Position numbers and translations under genes: made by a program. A model generated the notes under the pieces. It was given only the letters and a program-made list of their open reading frames with translations. It searched no databases and was not told where the DNA came from. 9,439 bases of DNA from Mycobacterium sp. (GTDB taxonomy: Bacteria; Actinomycetota; Actinomycetes; Mycobacteriales; Mycobacteriaceae): the NCBI GenBank assembly GCA_019246375.1, contig JAFAQO010000668.1:1-9439 (forward strand), in the 5' to 3' direction. Every line of letters begins with the position of its first letter. Within the stretch, counting starts at the first letter, position 1. Positions 7,331-9,439 of the stretch are shown here, in pieces.

Positions 7331-8662
7331 GTGACTCGGGTATTGGCACCCATCGATCGGCGACTGGAACCCGACCAGGTCCACGAGGTACTGGCGGGCA
7401 GGATTCTGGCTGACGGTTTCGATCTGGTGCTTGACTTGAATCGCTCGACCGGTTCGTACCTGGTCGATGCCCGTGGTGGTCGGCGCTACCTCGACATGTT
7501 CACGTTCTTCGCCTCATCGGCATTGGGCATGAACCACCCGGCATTGGCCTTCGACGACGAGTTCCGTGAAGGACTCACCGACGCCGCTGTCAACAAACCC
7601 AGCAACTCCGACGTGTATTCGGTGCCGATGGCGCGATTCGTCGAGACCTTCGCCCGGGTGCTGGGCGATCCAGGGCTGCCGCATCTGTTCTTCGTCGACG
7701 GGGGTGCCCTTGCGGTGGAGAATGCGCTCAAGGTCGCGTTCGACTGGAAGAGCCGGCACAACGAGGCACGCGGCATCGACCCAGAGCTGGGCACCCGAGT
7801 GCTGCATTTGCGGGGGGCGTTTCACGGCCGCAGCGGCTATACCCTGTCGCTGACCAACAGCAATCCGGTCAGCGTTGCTCGCTTCCCCAAGTTTGACTGG
7901 CCACGCATCGACGCGCCTTATATCCGTCCCGGTGCCGATATCGCCGCGCTGGAAGTCGAGTCGCTGCGGCAGGCCCGCGCAGCGTTCGAAACCCACCCGC
8001 ACGACATCGCTTGCTTCGTCGCCGAACCTATCCAGGGCGAGGGCGGCGACCGGCACTTCAGGCCCGAGTTTTTCGTCGCGATGCGTGCGCTCTGCGACGA
8101 ATACGACGCGCTGCTGATCTTCGACGAGGTACAGACCGGCTGCGGGCTGACCGGAACCGCGTGGGCCTATCAGCAGCTAGGGGTCGCGCCAGACGTCGTG
8201 GCGTTCGGTAAGAAGACGCAGGTGTGCGGGGTGATGGCCGGGCGGCGGGTCGACGAAATCGCTGACAACGTGTTCACGGTCGCTTCCCGGCTCAACTCGA
8301 CGTGGGGCGGCAACCTCACCGATATGGTGCGTGCGCGCCGAATCCTGGAGGTCATCGAAACCGACGAGCTATTCGAGAACGCCGCCGCGCAAGGCTGCTA
8401 TCTGCGCGCGCAGCTGGATGAACTCGCCGACGACTTCCCGGCCGTGATGCTCGACGTTCGTGGCCGCGGGTTGATGTGTGCGTTCAGTCTGCCGACGACC
8501 GCCCACCGCGATGAGTTGATCCGCCAATTGTGGCAACGGGGGGTGATCGTGCTGCCCAGCGGCCGCGACTCGGTACGTTTTCGGCCGGCGCTGACCGTTT
8601 CGGCCGCGGAAATCGACGAGGCGGTAGCCGCAGTCCGCGGCGCGTTGAGCACGACCGGCTAG
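7331..8662 (+). CDS. lat: L-lysine epsilon-aminotransferase
   Basis: This 443-residue class III (fold type I) PLP-dependent aminotransferase moves the epsilon-amino group of L-lysine to 2-oxoglutarate. It yields 2-aminoadipate 6-semialdehyde (which cyclises to piperideine-6-carboxylate) and glutamate. Conserved residues, with M. tuberculosis Rv3290c numbering recalled in brackets, are R167 (R170, substrate carboxylate), E237 (E243, the movable switch residue that marks Lat), D265 (D271, ring nitrogen of PLP), K294 (K300, Schiff base), N322 and T324 (N328, T330) and R416 (R422). The offset changes from 3 to 6 because three residues are missing in the ADIAALEVESL region (about 202-212). The first 20 residues differ from the tuberculosis protein. 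The start is GTG 7331, placed 6 bases after a -10 element and without a Shine-Dalgarno sequence. The tuberculosis orthologue is known to be strongly induced in starvation and persistence models. The gene converges on a PAS gene 11 bases downstream. Confidence 0.95.
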   Translation: MTRVLAPIDRRLEPDQVHEVLAGRILADGFDLVLDLNRSTGSYLVDARGGRRYLDMFTFFASSALGMNHPALAFDDEFREGLTDAAVNKPSNSDVYSVPMARFVETFARVLGDPGLPHLFFVDGGALAVENALKVAFDWKSRHNEARGIDPELGTRVLHLRGAFHGRSGYTLSLTNSNPVSVARFPKFDWPRIDAPYIRPGADIAALEVESLRQARAAFETHPHDIACFVAEPIQGEGGDRHFRPEFFVAMRALCDEYDALLIFDEVQTGCGLTGTAWAYQQLGVAPDVVAFGKKTQVCGVMAGRRVDEIADNVFTVASRLNSTWGGNLTDMVRARRILEVIETDELFENAAAQGCYLRAQLDELADDFPAVMLDVRGRGLMCAFSLPTTAHRDELIRQLWQRGVIVLPSGRDSVRFRPALTVSAAEIDEAVAAVRGALSTTG

Positions 8663-8665
8663 CCG
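8656..8665. repeat. Perfect 10-bp palindrome across the lat stop codon
   Basis: CGGCTAGCCG is self-complementary and contains the TAG stop of lat. A second weak stem with 6-base arms GCACCG / CGGTGC (8677-8682 and 8699-8704, 16-base loop) lies inside the end of the convergent PAS gene. Either might slow or end transcription between the convergent genes, but neither has a U tract and no standard terminator is visible. Confidence 0.3.
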
Positions 8666-8673
8666 CTGTTCGG

Positions 8674-9213
8674 TCAGCACCGGGTTGCGGCGCGGATTCG
8701 GTGCCTTCGACCGTCGGAATGGCCGTCGCCGGTGGTGACTCGCAGGCGATGCGCCAATCGCTCATAGTTGTCCTGCGACCTGAGGATGCCGGACGGCACA
8801 GCCGGCGTCACGTCGAGATAACAGCCGTGGATGCCTAACGGCGTTCCGGATGTGTCGTAAAACGGCGAGCCGACCATGACCACATCATGCACCCGAGAGT
8901 GTGCGTCGACGATGCGGTGACGCGAGCTGAACGTTGCGGGTGTGCGATGCACGTCGTCCAAGGCGGCGGCCATGTGTCTCACGTCGCCCCGATGAATATG
9001 TGACAGCACCAACGCGGTGCGCGGCGCCACCGTTCCTGGCCGGTAGCCGTGCATCCGCTCGACCTGCGGTGACCATACCCATTGGCCGTCGTCAAAGTAC
9101 GACCTGAACCAGCCCAACTGCTGGGGCCATCGGCTGGCCAGCGGCTGATCTAACGAATCGGCCTGGCCGTCGACGCGGCCTTCCACGAGAAGGCGGTTAT
9201 CCGCTCCATCCAT
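8674..9213 (-). CDS. Short PAS-domain protein, probably lacking its ANTAR domain
   Basis: This 179-residue protein has one PAS domain (PAS_3 type) at about residues 33-137. Signatures are GWFRSYFDDGQWVWSPQVERMHGY (34-57), the histidine-rich LSHIHRGDV (70-78), SSRHRIVDAHSRVHDVV (96-112) and the closing GIHGCYLDVTPA (127-138). Very similar PAS modules in mycobacteria are, from memory, usually followed by an ANTAR RNA-binding domain. Here only about 41 residues follow, rich in Arg and Gly and with no ANTAR motif, and the gene ends 11 bases from the lat stop, so the output domain is absent. It may be a stand-alone sensor or partner protein, or a decayed, 3'-truncated gene. The ATG at 9213 has AGGGG 6 bases upstream. 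It replaces the genes found next to lat in M. tuberculosis (Rv3289c, usfY side). The PAS call is firm; the role is unknown. Confidence 0.75.
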   Translation of the reverse strand: MDGADNRLLVEGRVDGQADSLDQPLASRWPQQLGWFRSYFDDGQWVWSPQVERMHGYRPGTVAPRTALVLSHIHRGDVRHMAAALDDVHRTPATFSSRHRIVDAHSRVHDVVMVGSPFYDTSGTPLGIHGCYLDVTPAVPSGILRSQDNYERLAHRLRVTTGDGHSDGRRHRIRAATRC

Positions 9214-9226
9214 TTAGGACCCCTAA
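9214..9226. promoter_or_regulatory. Perfect inverted repeat over the PAS-gene ribosome binding site
   Basis: TTAGG-ACC-CCTAA is a perfect 5+3+5 inverted repeat ending at the base before the PAS gene ATG. On the minus strand it reads TTAGGGGTCCTAA and includes the AGGGG ribosome binding site (9220-9224). It could be a protein operator or a small RNA hairpin that hides the ribosome binding site. The symmetry is seen directly; the function is inferred. Confidence 0.45.
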
Positions 9227-9439
9227 GTTCGGTACATGGCCGCTACGTCCAACAAACGGGACTCAAGTGTGATTAGTGGACGCGGCGGAAATCGCGTTGA
9301 CCGGCCCGCGGCGGCTTAGCGGGCGGTTGTTGTATACCCGATCCTTGATCGGGTCACCCCTCACGACTCGATCAGACATTCAACATCAAGCTAGTAGCCG
9401 GTCGGCGGCTTCGCATCCAACACGCCGCCGGGAAAACAA
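9227..9439. other. Non-coding stretch upstream of the PAS gene
   Basis: I see no credible gene here. It is less GC-rich than the coding DNA in places and contains the 9336-9354 hairpin. A plus-strand frame from ATG 9236 to TAG 9319 would give only 27 residues of low-complexity composition with no ribosome binding site, and I do not regard it as real. The region most likely holds the PAS-gene promoter and the flank of a gene beyond the window. Confidence 0.5.
9334..9360 (-). promoter_or_regulatory. Hairpin with an embedded SigF-like -10 upstream of the PAS gene
   Basis: ACCCGATC-CTT-GATCGGGT (9336-9354) is a perfect inverted repeat with 8-base arms and a 3-base loop. There is no T tract on either side, so it is not a typical terminator. 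On the minus strand its end forms GGGTAT (9339-9334), the usual -10 of mycobacterial SigF promoters. The matching -35 would be GGGGT (9360-9356) at a 16-base spacing, which agrees only partly with GGTTT. A transcript from here would have a leader of about 110 bases before the PAS gene. Confidence 0.3.

Noticed and set aside
8656..8704. Intrinsic terminator between lat and the PAS gene
   Set aside because: The palindrome and the weak stem lack a U tract and the stems are short or have a long loop, so I list only the palindrome and do not call a terminator.
9236..9319. 27-codon plus-strand frame divergent from the PAS gene
   Set aside because: No ribosome binding site, no recognisable features and a length easily reached by chance.
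1..9439. Mobile element, phage, CRISPR, toxin-antitoxin or defence system
   Set aside because: No transposase, integrase, terminal repeats, regular spacer array or known defence domain was seen. Lhr and TetR here belong to the ordinary mycobacterial backbone by their gene order.

Overview
The window is high-GC DNA from an actinobacterium, almost certainly a Mycobacterium. The protein sequences closely resemble, from memory, the Mycobacterium tuberculosis block Rv3290c to Rv3296 (lat, lrpA, Rv3292, pcd, a TetR gene, lhr). They are not identical: Lat, for example, has a different N-terminus and a 3-residue deletion. The window therefore comes from another mycobacterial species, which I cannot name.

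Layout from left to right. Positions 1-3219 (minus strand) hold the first 1073 codons of the large helicase gene lhr, which runs off the left edge. Positions 3264-3920 (minus) encode a TetR-family regulator. Positions 3952-5493 (minus) encode Pcd, a piperideine-6-carboxylate / aminoadipate-semialdehyde dehydrogenase. Positions 5490-6794 (minus) encode a DUF1338 (HglS/YdcJ) family protein, predicted to be a 2-oxoadipate dioxygenase/decarboxylase; it overlaps pcd by 4 bases. A 30-base divergent gap follows. Then on the plus strand come lrpA (6825-7277, Lrp/AsnC regulator) and lat (7331-8662, lysine epsilon-aminotransferase). A short PAS-domain gene (8674-9213, minus) converges on lat. The last 226 bases are non-coding, with two clear inverted repeats.

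How the genes work together: Lat converts L-lysine to aminoadipate semialdehyde, which cyclises to piperideine-6-carboxylate. Pcd oxidises this to 2-aminoadipate. An aminotransferase not encoded here would give 2-oxoadipate, and the DUF1338 protein would convert that to D-2-hydroxyglutarate, which feeds into the TCA cycle through 2-oxoglutarate. LrpA sits between the two arms and is the obvious local regulator. lrpA, lat and the tetR gene each have a TANNNT -10 element 6-7 bases before the start codon, the arrangement expected of leaderless mycobacterial mRNAs. Three copies of TACCGTA crowd the lat promoter and may be regulator sites.

I see no transposon, phage, CRISPR, defence locus, rRNA or tRNA in the window. 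The most useful results are the assignment of the formerly hypothetical gene to lysine catabolism, the promoter and operator architecture around lrpA-lat, and a PAS protein that appears to have lost its usual C-terminal ANTAR output domain.
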